From: a bacterium
GTDB lineage: Bacteria; Gemmatimonadota; Gemmatimonadetes; Longimicrobiales; RSA9
Length of the DNA: 64,000 nt
Direction of reading: 5' to 3'
Assembly: GCA_003242735.1 (NCBI GenBank)
Contig: QGVH01000013.1
Coordinates: forward strand, 1-64,000
Shown: positions 35,098 through 46,259 of the stretch, piece after piece
Layout: each line of letters opens with the position of its first letter
Numbering within the stretch: position 1 is the first letter of the stretch
Notes under the pieces: generated by a model
Seen by the model: the letters and a program-made list of their open reading frames with translations, nothing else
The model's database searches: none
What the model was told of the DNA's origin: nothing
Translations under genes and position numbers: made by a program

Positions 35098-36822
35098 TCA
35101 GCCCTCGTCTTCGTCGTCCGGCACGCGGAGACGCTCCTCGGCGGCCGGATCGGGCACGACGAACAGGGTCCGCACGCGCTCCGGCACGACGAGGCCCGGC
35201 GGTGCCTTGCGCGGCTTGCGCACGTAACGGCGCCGGGTCCAATCCACGGCCACCGTGCCGGACGTGCGCGCACGACTGTGCAGTGCCGCCAGCACGGCCG
35301 CTTCGGTGAGGTCGCGCGCGGGCGGGTTCGAGTTCGGGTCGGGCCAGCGCAGGATGACGTGGGCGCCCGAGGCCTCGCGGGCGTGCAGCCAGACGTCGTT
35401 GGGCGACGAGTGGTGGAACGTCAGCTCGTCGTTCGCGCGGTTGTTCCTCCCCACCCGTACTTCCAGGCCACCACTCGTCCGATACCGGCGGTACGGCGGC
35501 AGCCGTCTCGCCTCCCCGCCGCGCCGGCCGCCGCCCGGAGCCGCCGGCCCGAGGGCGGCCTCCACCTCCGCGGCGCTCGCCGCGCCGGCGAGCGCGCGTT
35601 GGAGTAGCGCCGCCAGCCGCTGCCGCTTCTGGTCCGCCGCCTCGATCCGGGCGGGGAGCTGGGCCGCCGCGCGCTCATGCTTCCGCGCCGCCGCGTACAT
35701 GCGGTGAGCGTTCTCCACGGGCGTGAGGGCGGGGTCGAGCGCGATCCTCACGGTCCCGCCAGTGAAGTCGGGCAGCTCCACTTCCGTCATCCCCTTGACG
35801 GCCCGGCCCGGGTGCGCCAGCAACAGGTCTGCCTGACGCCGCAGCTCCGCCGCGCGCGGACCCGACCGCTCCCACTCCTCCCGCAGGCGCGCCGCACGCC
35901 GTTCCAGCTCGGCGACCCGGGCCTCGAGGCGCTCGAGCGCCGCCCGCGAGACGCCCACGGCAGCCGCGGGCGCCGCTTCCCTGCTCGCCGCGACGATCGC
36001 GTCGAGCAGGGAAGGGAAGCGCTCCGCCGGAACGCCGGGCAACGGCAGCGGGTAGGGCTGCGCGCCGCCATCGAGCCTGAGCACGTGCGGGTCCGCCGGA
36101 GGCAGGGACGCAACGGCCCGGTAGCGCTCGTAGGCGGCATCCAGCGCCTCCCCGTCCTCGGCCGAGGTCGCGGCCCCGAGGATGGCGCGCGCGTTGAGGG
36201 GGCTCGTGTACGCAACGCGGGCGAGCAACACGCGCTCGCGCTCCGCGGGCGACACGTCTCCGAGCAGGCCGCGCCACTCCTCACGCTCCAGCGGAACGCT
36301 CGCCCCGGCGCGTACGCTACGCTGTGGCTCGACGTACGTCGCGCCCGGGCGCAGGACCCGCCCGTACGCCTCGCGCGGCCGGAGCACGGCGAGAATGCGG
36401 CCGTCCGCGCCGAGCGCCACCGCGTTCCACTGATTGGTCATGAGTTCGACGACGACGCAGCAGAGCGATGCCGCGCGCCTGCCTGCACCCGCGGCGTCTC
36501 CCTCCGCAGTGGGTGGTGCGAGCTCGATGCGGAGCACACGCTCGTCGGGAGGCGCGGTCACGCGGGCGACGGTCGTGCCCCGGGCGGGCTCGATCACGTG
36601 GACGCCTGCGGCGTCCGCTGGGCGCTCCCCCTCCACCCACCGCACCGCACCGCCGGCAGGATCCAGGTCCCAGTAGAGCACGGCGCGACGGAAGACCAGC
36701 GCGGCGGCCCGGCTCTCGGCGTCCAGCCGAACGGCCCGCAACACGCGGCCGCGCAGCCGCTCGTCGAGCTCGGCCGCCAGGTAGCGGACCAGCAACGAAT
36801 CGTAGCGGATGCCGTTTGACAC
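35098..36822 (-). CDS. rqcH: RqcH-like NFACT family protein
   Basis: NFACT proteins bind 50S subunits that carry a stalled peptide and recruit tRNA-Ala for C-terminal alanine tailing (known for Bacillus RqcH); that function is inferred here. The GTG at 36822 starts VSNGIRYDSLLVRYLAAEL. The N-terminal NFACT-N domain covers about residues 1-200, a coiled-coil rich in Glu and Arg about 290-340, and the NFACT-R domain about 440-545 (GRNNRANDELTFHHSSPND, DVWLHAREASGAHVIL). A basic tail includes RRRYVRKPRKAPPG. 574 residues, as in the family. Its stop is adjacent to the trpA stop. Confidence 0.88.
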   Translation of the reverse strand: MSNGIRYDSLLVRYLAAELDERLRGRVLRAVRLDAESRAAALVFRRAVLYWDLDPAGGAVRWVEGERPADAAGVHVIEPARGTTVARVTAPPDERVLRIELAPPTAEGDAAGAGRRAASLCCVVVELMTNQWNAVALGADGRILAVLRPREAYGRVLRPGATYVEPQRSVRAGASVPLEREEWRGLLGDVSPAERERVLLARVAYTSPLNARAILGAATSAEDGEALDAAYERYRAVASLPPADPHVLRLDGGAQPYPLPLPGVPAERFPSLLDAIVAASREAAPAAAVGVSRAALERLEARVAELERRAARLREEWERSGPRAAELRRQADLLLAHPGRAVKGMTEVELPDFTGGTVRIALDPALTPVENAHRMYAAARKHERAAAQLPARIEAADQKRQRLAALLQRALAGAASAAEVEAALGPAAPGGGRRGGEARRLPPYRRYRTSGGLEVRVGRNNRANDELTFHHSSPNDVWLHAREASGAHVILRWPDPNSNPPARDLTEAAVLAALHSRARTSGTVAVDWTRRRYVRKPRKAPPGLVVPERVRTLFVVPDPAAEERLRVPDDEDEG

Positions 36823-36828
36823 GTCCCG

Positions 36829-36858
36829 ATGATGACGCTAGCTTCCGCGCAACGTCAA
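36829..36858 (-). promoter_or_regulatory. Promoter of the rqcH-like gene, predicted leaderless
   Basis: TTGACG (36858-36853), an 18-base spacer and CATCAT (36834-36829), then six bases to the GTG at 36822. Same layout as the meaB and argR upstream regions. Confidence 0.55.
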
Positions 36859-37173
36859 CTCGTTTCGCGGCGCGGTCCATCGCCCTTCGCACATCACGCA
36901 GCCGCGCCGCGCGGAAGGGCTGCGGCATGAGCGGTCGTGCGGGGGTGGAGCGTGTGCGCGCCGTGTCCGTCGGGGATTCGTTGGAGACGATCGTCCGGTG
37001 CGGCGGAATGACCGCCGCGCTCACCGCGTATCACGACCTCTTCGCCCGCTCGCTCCACGAGTCCGATGTGGACGCCGCGCGGGTGGACGAGTCGCCGGGC
37101 CAGGTCGTCCTCGGTTCCCCTCCACGCTGGCCGTCACTCTCTGCGACGCGACAACACTCTCCTGACGTGGACC
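36859..37173 (+). other. Intergenic stretch, nothing firm
   Basis: About 315 bases between the rqcH promoter and the GlmU-like gene. One open frame (36927-37223) could encode 98 residues beginning MSGRAGVERVRAVSVGDSL, but it has no clear ribosome-binding site and its end runs into the next gene. No tRNA or repeat was seen. Confidence 0.35.
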
Positions 37174-38016
37174 ATGGGAGGTTGGACCGGCATCGCACTG
37201 GCACTGCGCGGCCCTGCCGATGACCGGATGGCATCACGCCTGCCGACCAGCCTGCACCCGCTGGCCGGCAGGCCCGTGGCCTGGCACGTGCTCCGCGCGA
37301 TCTCGGGCGCGCGGCCGCCGCCCTGCCGCATCCTGTATTGCACCGTGGACAGCCCGGAGCTGCCCGGCCTCACGGACATCCCCGCGGAGGTGGTCGCCGT
37401 CCCGCCCGGCGGCGACTGGTGGGCGGCCATCGCATCGCACCTCGGGGCCGGGGACGACGGCCCGTTCCTGGTCGTGGATGCGGCCGCCGTCGCGCTCCGG
37501 GACTCGTTGGACGCGCTGATCGGTGGGGCGCCGGGTCGAGCGCTGCGCTCGGCACAGGGCGAGCCGCTGGCCGTGTGGATCGCGGACCGGGCGATCCTGG
37601 AACGCTGCGCCGCCGGTGGACTGGAGGCGCTCGCGGATGCGTGCGAGACCGTGCCGCCCGCGGACCCTGACGAGGCGTTCCTGGTCCGGGACCGGGCCAG
37701 TCTCGCCCGCGCCGGCGCCGTGATCCAGCAGCGGTTGATCCGCCGCCTGATGGAGGGGGGCGTGACGTTCCTCAAACCGGAGACCGTCCTGGTGGATGTG
37801 GACGTGACGATCGGACCGGACACGGTGATCTATCCCGGAGTGGTGCTGGAGGGTGGCACCACGATCGGGTCGGAGACGGTCATCGGGCCGGGCTGTCGGA
37901 TCATCGACAGTCAGGTGGGCAACGGCGTCGAGCTCAAGGGCTGGAACTACCTGTCCGGCGTGAAGATCCGCAACCGGGCGGTCCTGGAGCCGTATGTCCG
38001 GCGCGGCTTTGATTGA
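37174..38016 (+). CDS. Truncated, degenerate GlmU-like protein
   Basis: Resembles the first half of GlmU (N-acetylglucosamine-1-phosphate uridyltransferase). Residues 6-37 align with the nucleotide-binding start, but the loop that should read AAGxGTRM reads ALRGPADDRM, and the conserved lysine of LPKVLHPLAG is replaced (LPTSLHPLAG). The middle is poorly conserved. Residues 190-280 form left-handed beta-helix turns (IGPDTVIYPGVVLEGGTTIG, VIGPGCRIIDSQVGNG) and the chain stops where the acetyltransferase half would continue. The nucleotidyl site is probably inactive, so this may be a structural or regulatory relative. It overlaps the YqeK-like gene by 23 bases. Confidence 0.7.
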   Translation: MGGWTGIALALRGPADDRMASRLPTSLHPLAGRPVAWHVLRAISGARPPPCRILYCTVDSPELPGLTDIPAEVVAVPPGGDWWAAIASHLGAGDDGPFLVVDAAAVALRDSLDALIGGAPGRALRSAQGEPLAVWIADRAILERCAAGGLEALADACETVPPADPDEAFLVRDRASLARAGAVIQQRLIRRLMEGGVTFLKPETVLVDVDVTIGPDTVIYPGVVLEGGTTIGSETVIGPGCRIIDSQVGNGVELKGWNYLSGVKIRNRAVLEPYVRRGFD

Positions 38017-38569
38017 AGCCGCTGCGGCCGGTACGTTGCCGGCCTGGGCCGAGGCCGGGCCTTCGCGACGCGCGCACATGGCGCGCGTCGCCGCGTTGAT
38101 GGACGCGTGGGCGGCCGGCCTCGGCCTGGACGCGCGCGAGCGGATGCGCTGGCGCGCGGCGGCGTGGCTCCATGACGTGCTGCGGGACGCTGACCCGGCG
38201 CGGCTGCGCGTGGCGCTCGGCGACGGCTACGCCGATTGGCCGGCCGGGCTGTTGCACGGGCCTGCGGCGGCGGCGCGGCTCGCGGCGGAAGGGGTTACGG
38301 ACCGGCCGCTCCTCATCGCCATCGCCTGGCACACGTTGGGACATCCGGACCTGGACTTGCTCGGTCGCTGTCTCTACGTGGCGGACTTCATCGAGCCCGG
38401 GCGCACCTACGAGCCGGCCCTCCGGGCCGTGCTGCGTGCCCGCATGCCGGGCGCGGTGGCGGAGGTGGTGAGGGAAGCGGCGCGCCGGCGCATCGCCTGG
38501 CTCTTGGAGGCAGGTCGTCCGATCGCATCGGAGACCGCGGCGTTCTGGAACTCTGTTGCCACCGGTTGA
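37994..38569 (+). CDS. YqeK-like HD domain protein
   Basis: HD-domain phosphohydrolase resembling YqeK, a symmetrical Ap4A hydrolase. Metal residues appear in order: SRRAHMARVA (His near residue 28), AWLHDVLRD (HD near 55-56), LHGPAAAA near 87 and AWHTLGHPDLDLLGRCLYVADFIEPGRTY near 110-138, the last being the YqeK hallmark. 191 residues. It stands before a LytR_C protein, as yqeK often does in nadD-yqeK-lytR-rsfS clusters, although nadD and rsfS are not adjacent here. Confidence 0.8.
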   Translation: MSGAALIEAAAAGTLPAWAEAGPSRRAHMARVAALMDAWAAGLGLDARERMRWRAAAWLHDVLRDADPARLRVALGDGYADWPAGLLHGPAAAARLAAEGVTDRPLLIAIAWHTLGHPDLDLLGRCLYVADFIEPGRTYEPALRAVLRARMPGAVAEVVREAARRRIAWLLEAGRPIASETAAFWNSVATG

Positions 38570-38572
38570 CCC

Positions 38573-39037
38573 GTGCGCTCTTCGCTCCGTTGGCTCCTGC
38601 TCTTCGCCACCTTCGCTGCGGTGGTGGCGCTGGTCGGGTCGTTTTTCGCCGGCCTGGGCGGTGGTGCGCCCAGCACCGCGATGGATCCGCCGACGCGGCC
38701 GGTGCGCATGCGCGTCGAGGTGCTGAACGGCACGACGCGGGCCGGCCTCGCGCGCAGCGCGACCGAGCGCCTGCGGGATGCCGGGTTCGACGTCGTCTAC
38801 TTCGGCAACGGGCCGCGCACCGACTCGACCGTCGTGCTGGACCGAGTGGGCCGACCGGAGGTCGCCCGTGCCGTGGCCGAAGCGTTGGGCATCCGGCGCG
38901 TGCGGAGCGAGCCGGACCCGGGTCTCTACCTGGATGTGACGGTGATGCTCGGCGCCGACTGGCCGCCGCGTCCGGACAGCGTGTCCCTGGGCGCGGGCTG
39001 GTGGACCCGACTCAAGCAGTGGTGGCAGGAGCGCTGA
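38573..39037 (+). CDS. LytR_C-domain envelope protein
   Basis: A GTG start three bases after the YqeK-like stop gives 154 residues. One N-terminal membrane helix (LLLFATFAAVVALVGSFFAGL) anchors an extracytoplasmic LytR_C domain: MRVEVLNGTTRAGLARSATE, LRDAGFDVVYFGN, VLDRVGRPEVARAVAEALG. No LytR/CpsA/Psr catalytic domain is present. The function is unknown; cell-envelope association is expected. Its end overlaps the convergent rlmN by 26 bases. Confidence 0.8.
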   Translation: MRSSLRWLLLFATFAAVVALVGSFFAGLGGGAPSTAMDPPTRPVRMRVEVLNGTTRAGLARSATERLRDAGFDVVYFGNGPRTDSTVVLDRVGRPEVARAVAEALGIRRVRSEPDPGLYLDVTVMLGADWPPRPDSVSLGAGWWTRLKQWWQER

Positions 39038-40133
39038 AGCGGCCCGAGAGGGCGAGGAAGGGGCGCGGCGGCTTCAACGCGTGCTCCGCCCGGAGCTGGC
39101 CACAGGCGGCGGCAATGTCGCGGCCGCGCGGGCCGCGGACGGTGACGGGGACGCCACGCCGCTTCAGCACCTCGGCGAACGCGCGCTGACGTTCACGGGG
39201 CGAAGGCCGCCAGCCGGTCCCCGGAACGGGGTTGAACGGGATCAGGTTGACGTGCGCCGTGAACGGTGCGACGAGCGTCGCGAGCTCCTCGGCGAGGCGC
39301 AGGTCGTCGTTGACGCCGTCGATGAGCACGTACTCGAACGTGATGCGCCGTCCGCCCGCCGCCTCGAAGGTGCGGAGCGCGTCGAGCAGCACGGGAAGAG
39401 GGTACTTCTTCTCCACGGGCACCAGCTTCTGCCTGAGCTCGTGGTTCGGCGCGTGGAGCGAGACGGCGAGACGGAACTGTTCGGGCCGGGCCGCCAGCTC
39501 CAGGATGCCGGGGACGATGCCGACCGTGGACACCGTGATGCGTCGCGCTCCCACGCCGTACACCGTGTTGAGCAGCGTGAGCGCCGGCATGACGGCGTCG
39601 CGGTTGGCGAGCGGCTCGCCCATGCCCATGAACACCACGTTGCTGATCGGTCGGAGCCCGTTTTCCACCGCCCAGCGGCGCGCGCCGCGGAACTGACCCA
39701 CGATCTCGCCGGTGGTGAGCTGGCGCCGGTAGCCGGACCAGCCCGTCGCGCAGAAGACGCACGCCATCGCGCAGCCCGCTTGCGACGAGATGCAGAGCGT
39801 CACTCGATCGCGGGACGGGATCAGGACGGACTCGACCAGCTCGCCGTCCTCCAGCCGCCAGAGGTGCTTGACGGTGCCGTCCGAGGAACGGGCCGTGTGG
39901 GCCAGCGTGGGCGCGCCGAGACGGAAGCGCTCGGCGAGCGCGGCGCGTTCGGCCGCCGGCAGGTCCGTCATTTCGTCGAACGTCGCCGCGTCACGGTCGT
40001 AGAGCCACGCAGTGGTCTGGGCGACGCGGTAACGCGGCTGACCGCGCGTCGCGAAATGTTCGGCCAGCCGGGCGGCCACCTCGGCCGCAGGCAGATCCAG
40101 CAGGGACGGTTCCGCCGTCTTCCCTCGATTCAC
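39012..40133 (-). CDS. rlmN: 23S rRNA (adenine-2503-C2)-methyltransferase (dual-specificity RlmN)
   Basis: Radical SAM enzyme that methylates A2503 of 23S rRNA and A37 of some tRNAs. The GTG start at 40133 (VNRGKTAEPSLLDLPAAEV) gives 373 residues; upstream in-frame sequence is low complexity. The radical SAM cysteines are in CAMACVFCATG near residue 125. MGMGEPLANRDAV, VSTVGIVPGI and LAVSLHAPN follow, and VNLIPFNPVPGTGW lies near the end. The C-terminal RGxDIAAACGQL carries the second catalytic cysteine. Confidence 0.95.
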   Translation of the reverse strand: MNRGKTAEPSLLDLPAAEVAARLAEHFATRGQPRYRVAQTTAWLYDRDAATFDEMTDLPAAERAALAERFRLGAPTLAHTARSSDGTVKHLWRLEDGELVESVLIPSRDRVTLCISSQAGCAMACVFCATGWSGYRRQLTTGEIVGQFRGARRWAVENGLRPISNVVFMGMGEPLANRDAVMPALTLLNTVYGVGARRITVSTVGIVPGILELAARPEQFRLAVSLHAPNHELRQKLVPVEKKYPLPVLLDALRTFEAAGGRRITFEYVLIDGVNDDLRLAEELATLVAPFTAHVNLIPFNPVPGTGWRPSPRERQRAFAEVLKRRGVPVTVRGPRGRDIAAACGQLRAEHALKPPRPFLALSGRFSAPATTA

Positions 40134-40147
40134 TGCGCAACCCCTGT

Positions 40148-40474
40148 TCAGGACACCACGTGAGAACGGTGGTCGTACGCGCCGCCGGAGCCGTTGGCGA
40201 CCCCCTCCCGCAGAACGCCGAGCGGGGAACGGCCCAGCCGGACGCTCGCCGCGAACACCCGCACCGCCGCGCCGAAGTCGGGATCCGGCTCGAAGTCCAG
40301 GCCCGCGGACAGCGCCGGCACAGCACCGCAGCGGCTCTCGGCTGAGGTGCGGTGCGCCACCGCCCCGGGCTCCGTCCGCACCGGCCATTCGAGGAGACGC
40401 TGGCCGCTCCGCGGGCTCGCCGTCGCCAGCAACAGCACCACGGCTGCCGCAGGCGCCCGCCTTGGCAGGGTCAT
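40148..40474 (-). CDS. Small exported hypothetical protein
   Basis: 108 residues with a probable signal peptide (MTLPRRAPAAAVVLLLATASPRSGQ) and no recognised domain. The mature part has PALSAGLDFEPDPDFGAAVRVFAASVRLG, which could be an amphipathic or barrel-strand fragment. No good ribosome-binding site lies before the ATG at 40474. It ends 15 bases upstream of the rlmN start on the same strand. Could be a remnant of a larger outer-membrane protein or a spurious frame. Confidence 0.4.
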   Translation of the reverse strand: MTLPRRAPAAAVVLLLATASPRSGQRLLEWPVRTEPGAVAHRTSAESRCGAVPALSAGLDFEPDPDFGAAVRVFAASVRLGRSPLGVLREGVANGSGGAYDHRSHVVS

Positions 40475-40494
40475 CGTCCCCCGGCCATCAGTGC

Positions 40495-40523
40495 TTGATG
40501 CCCCATTCCTCCAACGTTAATTT
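40495..40523 (+). promoter_or_regulatory. Possible promoter of the PtsN-like gene
   Basis: TTGATG (40495-40500), a 17-base spacer and TAATTT (40518-40523), in the only AT-rich patch of the region. It would give a leader near 48 bases. Confidence 0.4.
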
Positions 40524-40577
40524 ACGACAATTCCGTGCGATTGAGGATCCCCCCACGGCACTCGACTCGAGGCGCCT

Positions 40578-41036
40578 TTGCTCCTGACGGACCTGCTTTC
40601 GATCGAACGGATCCGTATTCCGCTGGAATCGCGTTCGAAGGACGACCTGCTCAGGGAGCTCGTCGACCTCATCACGCGCGAGAACCGCGTAGATGACCCG
40701 GAGGACGTGCTCCGCGCCGTCATGGAACGCGAGGCCGTCCTTTCCACCGGGATCGGCAACGGCGTCGCGATCCCGCACGGCAAGTCGTCCGCGGTCCCGG
40801 ACCTGCGCATGGCGGCCGGACTCACCCGGGAGCCCGTGGACTTCGACGCACTGGACGGCCAGCCGGTCCGGCTGTTCTTCATGCTCGTCGGTCCGGAAAC
40901 CGCCGCAGGCCCGCACATCAAGGCGCTCAGCCGGATCTCGCGACTCGTCCGCCGGGAGGAGGTGCGCGAGCGGCTCATCTCTACGCGCGATGCCAACGAG
41001 TTCCTGCGCGCCCTGCGCGAGGCGGAAGGCGCCTGA
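40578..41036 (+). CDS. PTS EIIA (PtsN-like) nitrogen-regulatory type protein
   Basis: EIIA domain of the fructose/nitrogen class. The start is TTG at 40578 (LLLTDLLSIERIRIPLESRS), the first in-frame start after the promoter-like element. The phosphorylated histidine is in GNGVAIPHGKS near residue 66, with EREAVLSTGIG before it; FFMLVGPETAAGPHIKALSRIS completes the fold. 152 residues. No EI, HPr or sugar permease gene is visible, so a regulatory role is more likely than transport. It precedes aspS by 47 bases. Confidence 0.85.
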   Translation: MLLTDLLSIERIRIPLESRSKDDLLRELVDLITRENRVDDPEDVLRAVMEREAVLSTGIGNGVAIPHGKSSAVPDLRMAAGLTREPVDFDALDGQPVRLFFMLVGPETAAGPHIKALSRISRLVRREEVRERLISTRDANEFLRALREAEGA

Positions 41037-41083
41037 TCGGTCGGGTTCCGTGAGATACCCGATGACAGCTCCTCTCGGATTCC

Positions 41084-42987
<1,904 letters not shown>

Positions 42988-42988
<1 letters not shown>

Positions 42989-43980
42989 TGAAGCAATTGG
43001 AGAACAAGACGGTTCAGCACAGGATCCCCGCGGAGGGCGCGGACCTCCTGCTCCTCGCAGGGGTGGGTGATGCGAACCTCCGGGAGATGGCCCGTCTCTG
43101 CGGTTGCCGGGTCGTCCTGCGGGGAGACCACCTGATCCTCTCGGGCGATGTGGAAGACGTCGAGCGGGCCGCGCCCGTCGCCCTCCGTCTGATCGAGCTC
43201 GCCCGGATCGGTTATCCCTTCGGCGTCGAGGAGGTGCGGCGCGCAGTGGCAGAGGTCGGGCTCAACGGGCGCAAGGATGTCGAGGTCGTGACCCGCCACG
43301 ACGACTTCCGCATTGTCCTCCCCGGCGCCCGCAAGGTGATCACGCCCAAGTCCGAGGGGCAGCGGGCCTACATGGAGGCGATCGCGAAGAACGACATCGT
43401 GATCTCGATCGGACCGGCGGGCACCGGCAAGACCTACCTGGCCGTGGCGATGGCCGCGGACGCGCTGTTCAAGAACCGTGTCCGGCGGATCATCCTGGCG
43501 CGGCCGGCGGTCGAGGCGGGGGAGAACCTCGGGTTCCTGCCGGGAGACCTCCAGGAGAAGGTCGATCCCTACCTCCGGCCGCTGTACGACGCGCTCGAGG
43601 ACATGATGCCGCCGGAGCGGGTGCGGCGGGCCATCGAGTCGCGCATGATCGAGATCGCCCCGCTGGCCTACATGCGCGGGCGCACGCTCTCTGACGCCTT
43701 CGTCATCCTGGACGAGGCGCAGAACGCCACGACGTCGCAGATGAAGATGTTCCTGACTCGGCTGGGGCTGAACTCCCGGACGGTCATCACCGGGGACAAG
43801 ACGCAGATCGACCTGCCGCGCCGGGAGGACTCGGGCTTGCTCCAGATCGAGCGGATCCTCCAGGGGATCGAGGGGATCAGCTTCGTCTATCTGGACCGCG
43901 TGGATGTCGTACGCCACCGGCTGGTCAAGGAGATCATCCAGGCGTACGACGCGGCGGACGGGGTGCACGAGGAGCACTAG
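42988..43980 (+). CDS. phoH: PhoH family ATPase
   Basis: Cytoplasmic P-loop ATPase of the PhoH/PhoL family. Walker A is GPAGTGKTY near residue 145 and Walker B VILDEAQN near 245. The N-terminal part resembles a KH-type RNA-binding segment ([23 protein letters not shown]). 330 residues. The family commonly lies beside 7TM-HD and ybeY genes, exactly as here, suggesting a shared role in RNA or ribosome metabolism; that role is inference. ATG at 42988 in TGATG with aspS. Confidence 0.92.
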
Positions 43981-43983
43981 GAC

Positions 43984-46254
43984 GTGACTCCACGGTTCGG
44001 CCTGCGTGACGCGCTGCGCGCGCTGGGGGACCCGGGGGCCGGCGGCTGGCCCGCGAGCGCCATTCACCACGGCGCTCGTGTGCTCCTCGCCCTGGCCCTC
44101 GCCCTCGCCGTCTCACTCCTCTTCCCGGTCTCTCCCGTTCGAGACTTCCCCGTCCTCGAAAAGGGGATGGTGGCGGAGAAGGACATCATCGCCGAGTTCG
44201 GCTTCCCGATCTTCAAGTCGGAGGCCGAGCTGCAGCGTGAGCGCGCGGAGGCCGCCGCGGGCGTCCCGCCCATCCTGGACTACGATGCCAGCGCGGTGGA
44301 CACGGTCCGCCAGCGCGTGAACGCCTTCCTCGCGCAGATCGAAGCCGTGGCCGACTCGGCCGGCGCCCGCCGGCGGGAGGCGCTCGCCGAAGTCCTTGCC
44401 GCGCAGGGCTTCCCCGTCACCGACGCGTACCTCGACGTCCTCATGGACCCGCGGCAGCGGGCCCGTCTCGCCTCGGCGTTGCGGCTCGCGATCGACCAGG
44501 ATCTCCCCGTGGGCGTGGTGCGGAGCGCCGATCTGGAGGGGAGTTCCGCGCCGCAGCTCCGGCTCCGCCGTGACGGCGTGGAGCGGGGGGTGTGGCGGGA
44601 TTCGCTGCACACGGCGTCCTGGTTCTACGACCGGGCGGCGCGGCACCTGCGTGGGGAGCCCGCACCGCTGGTCGAGCTCCAGCGGCTCGTCCTGGTCCGC
44701 TTCTTCGAGCCGACGATCCGCCTGAACGAGCAAGCCACGGAGGCGGCCCGCGAGCGGATGCGGCAGGCCGTCCCGACCATCAAGGGCGAGGTCGTCAAGG
44801 GGGAGAAGATCGTGGGCGCGCACGAGCTCATCCGCGATGCGGAGCTCGAGAAGTTGCGTGCCTACCAGGAGCACCTGCTACGGATGGCCGAGCTGGATCC
44901 GACGGTGGGCCGCAGCGGCATCCGCTCCTTCGGCGCGTTCCTGCTCGACCTGCTGGTGCTCACGATCTTCGGGCTGCTCCTGTTCTTCTACCGGCCGCAC
45001 GTCTACCGCGCATGGCGGGAGGTGCTCCTGATCGCGGGGCTGATCCTCGCTGCGGTCGGCGCCGCTGCCATCGTGGTGGAGGTGGATTGGCCGGTGGAGC
45101 TGGTCCCCATCGCGTTCCCGGTGCTCGTGGTCGCGGCGTTGTGGGACGGCCGGCTCGCGCTGAGTTTCGCCCTCATCGTGGCGATCCTGCTGAGCGCGCA
45201 AACGGAGTTCTTCGGCACGACGGCGCTGTATACCATGGTTCTGGGGGGCGCGGCGGCGGCGCTCAGCGTACGCGTCGTGCGCCGGCGGGCGCAGACGTGG
45301 ATCTTCATCTCGGTGATCGCGGGCGCGTACATCGCGGCGGCGGTGACGCTCGGGATGATGCTCTCGCGCGAGCCGCACGAGGTGATGATGGCGGCCGTCC
45401 TCGGTGTGGCCAACGCCGTGGTCAGCGGCATCATGGCCATGGGGCTGCTGCCGCTGTTCGAGGCGTTCACGAGGATCACCACGGACATGACGCTGCTCGA
45501 GCTGACGGACCTGAACCGTCCGCTGCTCAGGCGGCTCGCGCTCGAGGCGCCGGGGACGTACGCGCATTCGATCAACGTGGCGAACCTGGCGGAGGCGGCC
45601 GCGCGCGCGATCGGCGCGAACGCGTTGCTCGTGCGCGTGGGCGTGTACTATCACGACGTCGGCAAGCTGATCAAGCCGCAGTACTTCATCGAGAACCAGC
45701 CGCCCGGCCGGAACCCGCACGACAAGCTGAAGCCGGCCATGTCTGCGGCCATCGTGCGGAACCACGTGGTGGAGGGGTTGAAGCTGGCGGCCGAGGCCAA
45801 GCTGCCGGAGTGCGTGCGGCGGTTCATCGCCGAGCACCACGGCACGCAGCCCATCAGCTTCTTCTACGACCGCGCGCGCGAGCTGGACCCCGAGGCAGAG
45901 CTGGACCCTGCGGCGTTCTCGTACCCTGGCCCGAAGCCGCAGTCCAAGGAGACGGCGATCGCCATGCTGGCGGATTCGGTGGAGTCCGCGGCGCGCGTGC
46001 TCCAGGACCCCACGCCCGAGCGGATCGAGGCGCTGGTGGAGCGCATCGTGAGCTCCAAGGTCGCGCAGGGTCAGCTCGATGAGGCGCCGCTCACGCTCAA
46101 CGAGCTGAAGCGCATCAAGCAGCAACTGGCCTCGGTCCTTGCCGGGATGTACCACCAGAGGATCGACTACCCGTCCACGCGCGAGACCACGGCCGCCCCC
46201 GCGGAGCCCGAGCCGGTTGCGGTGCCGCCGGGCCCTGCCCCCCACCACGGCTGA
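43984..46254 (+). CDS. 7TM-HD phosphodiesterase (PgpH-like)
   Basis: Membrane protein with an extracytoplasmic 7TMR-HDED region (about residues 55-310), about seven membrane helices (about 315-490) and a cytoplasmic HD domain. The HD motifs are HSINVANLAEAAARAIG near 525 and VYYHDVGKLIKPQYF near 555, then EHHGTQPISFFY near 620. Characterised relatives (PgpH) hydrolyse cyclic-di-AMP. Start GTG at 43984, three bases after phoH. 756 residues, within the family range. A C-terminal Pro/Ala tail follows the HD domain. Confidence 0.92.
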   Translation: MTPRFGLRDALRALGDPGAGGWPASAIHHGARVLLALALALAVSLLFPVSPVRDFPVLEKGMVAEKDIIAEFGFPIFKSEAELQRERAEAAAGVPPILDYDASAVDTVRQRVNAFLAQIEAVADSAGARRREALAEVLAAQGFPVTDAYLDVLMDPRQRARLASALRLAIDQDLPVGVVRSADLEGSSAPQLRLRRDGVERGVWRDSLHTASWFYDRAARHLRGEPAPLVELQRLVLVRFFEPTIRLNEQATEAARERMRQAVPTIKGEVVKGEKIVGAHELIRDAELEKLRAYQEHLLRMAELDPTVGRSGIRSFGAFLLDLLVLTIFGLLLFFYRPHVYRAWREVLLIAGLILAAVGAAAIVVEVDWPVELVPIAFPVLVVAALWDGRLALSFALIVAILLSAQTEFFGTTALYTMVLGGAAAALSVRVVRRRAQTWIFISVIAGAYIAAAVTLGMMLSREPHEVMMAAVLGVANAVVSGIMAMGLLPLFEAFTRITTDMTLLELTDLNRPLLRRLALEAPGTYAHSINVANLAEAAARAIGANALLVRVGVYYHDVGKLIKPQYFIENQPPGRNPHDKLKPAMSAAIVRNHVVEGLKLAAEAKLPECVRRFIAEHHGTQPISFFYDRARELDPEAELDPAAFSYPGPKPQSKETAIAMLADSVESAARVLQDPTPERIEALVERIVSSKVAQGQLDEAPLTLNELKRIKQQLASVLAGMYHQRIDYPSTRETTAAPAEPEPVAVPPGPAPHHG

Positions 46255-46259
46255 GGCGC

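Noticed and set aside
36927-37223. Possible 98-residue ORF upstream of the GlmU-like gene
   Set aside because: No ribosome-binding site, no family pattern, and the second half turns Arg/His-rich where it overlaps the next gene.
40471-40506. 11-codon leader ORF on the minus strand ending in ATGA with the small exported protein
   Set aside because: The GGAGGA directly touches its ATG, too close for initiation, and there is no sign of a regulatory peptide such as codon runs.
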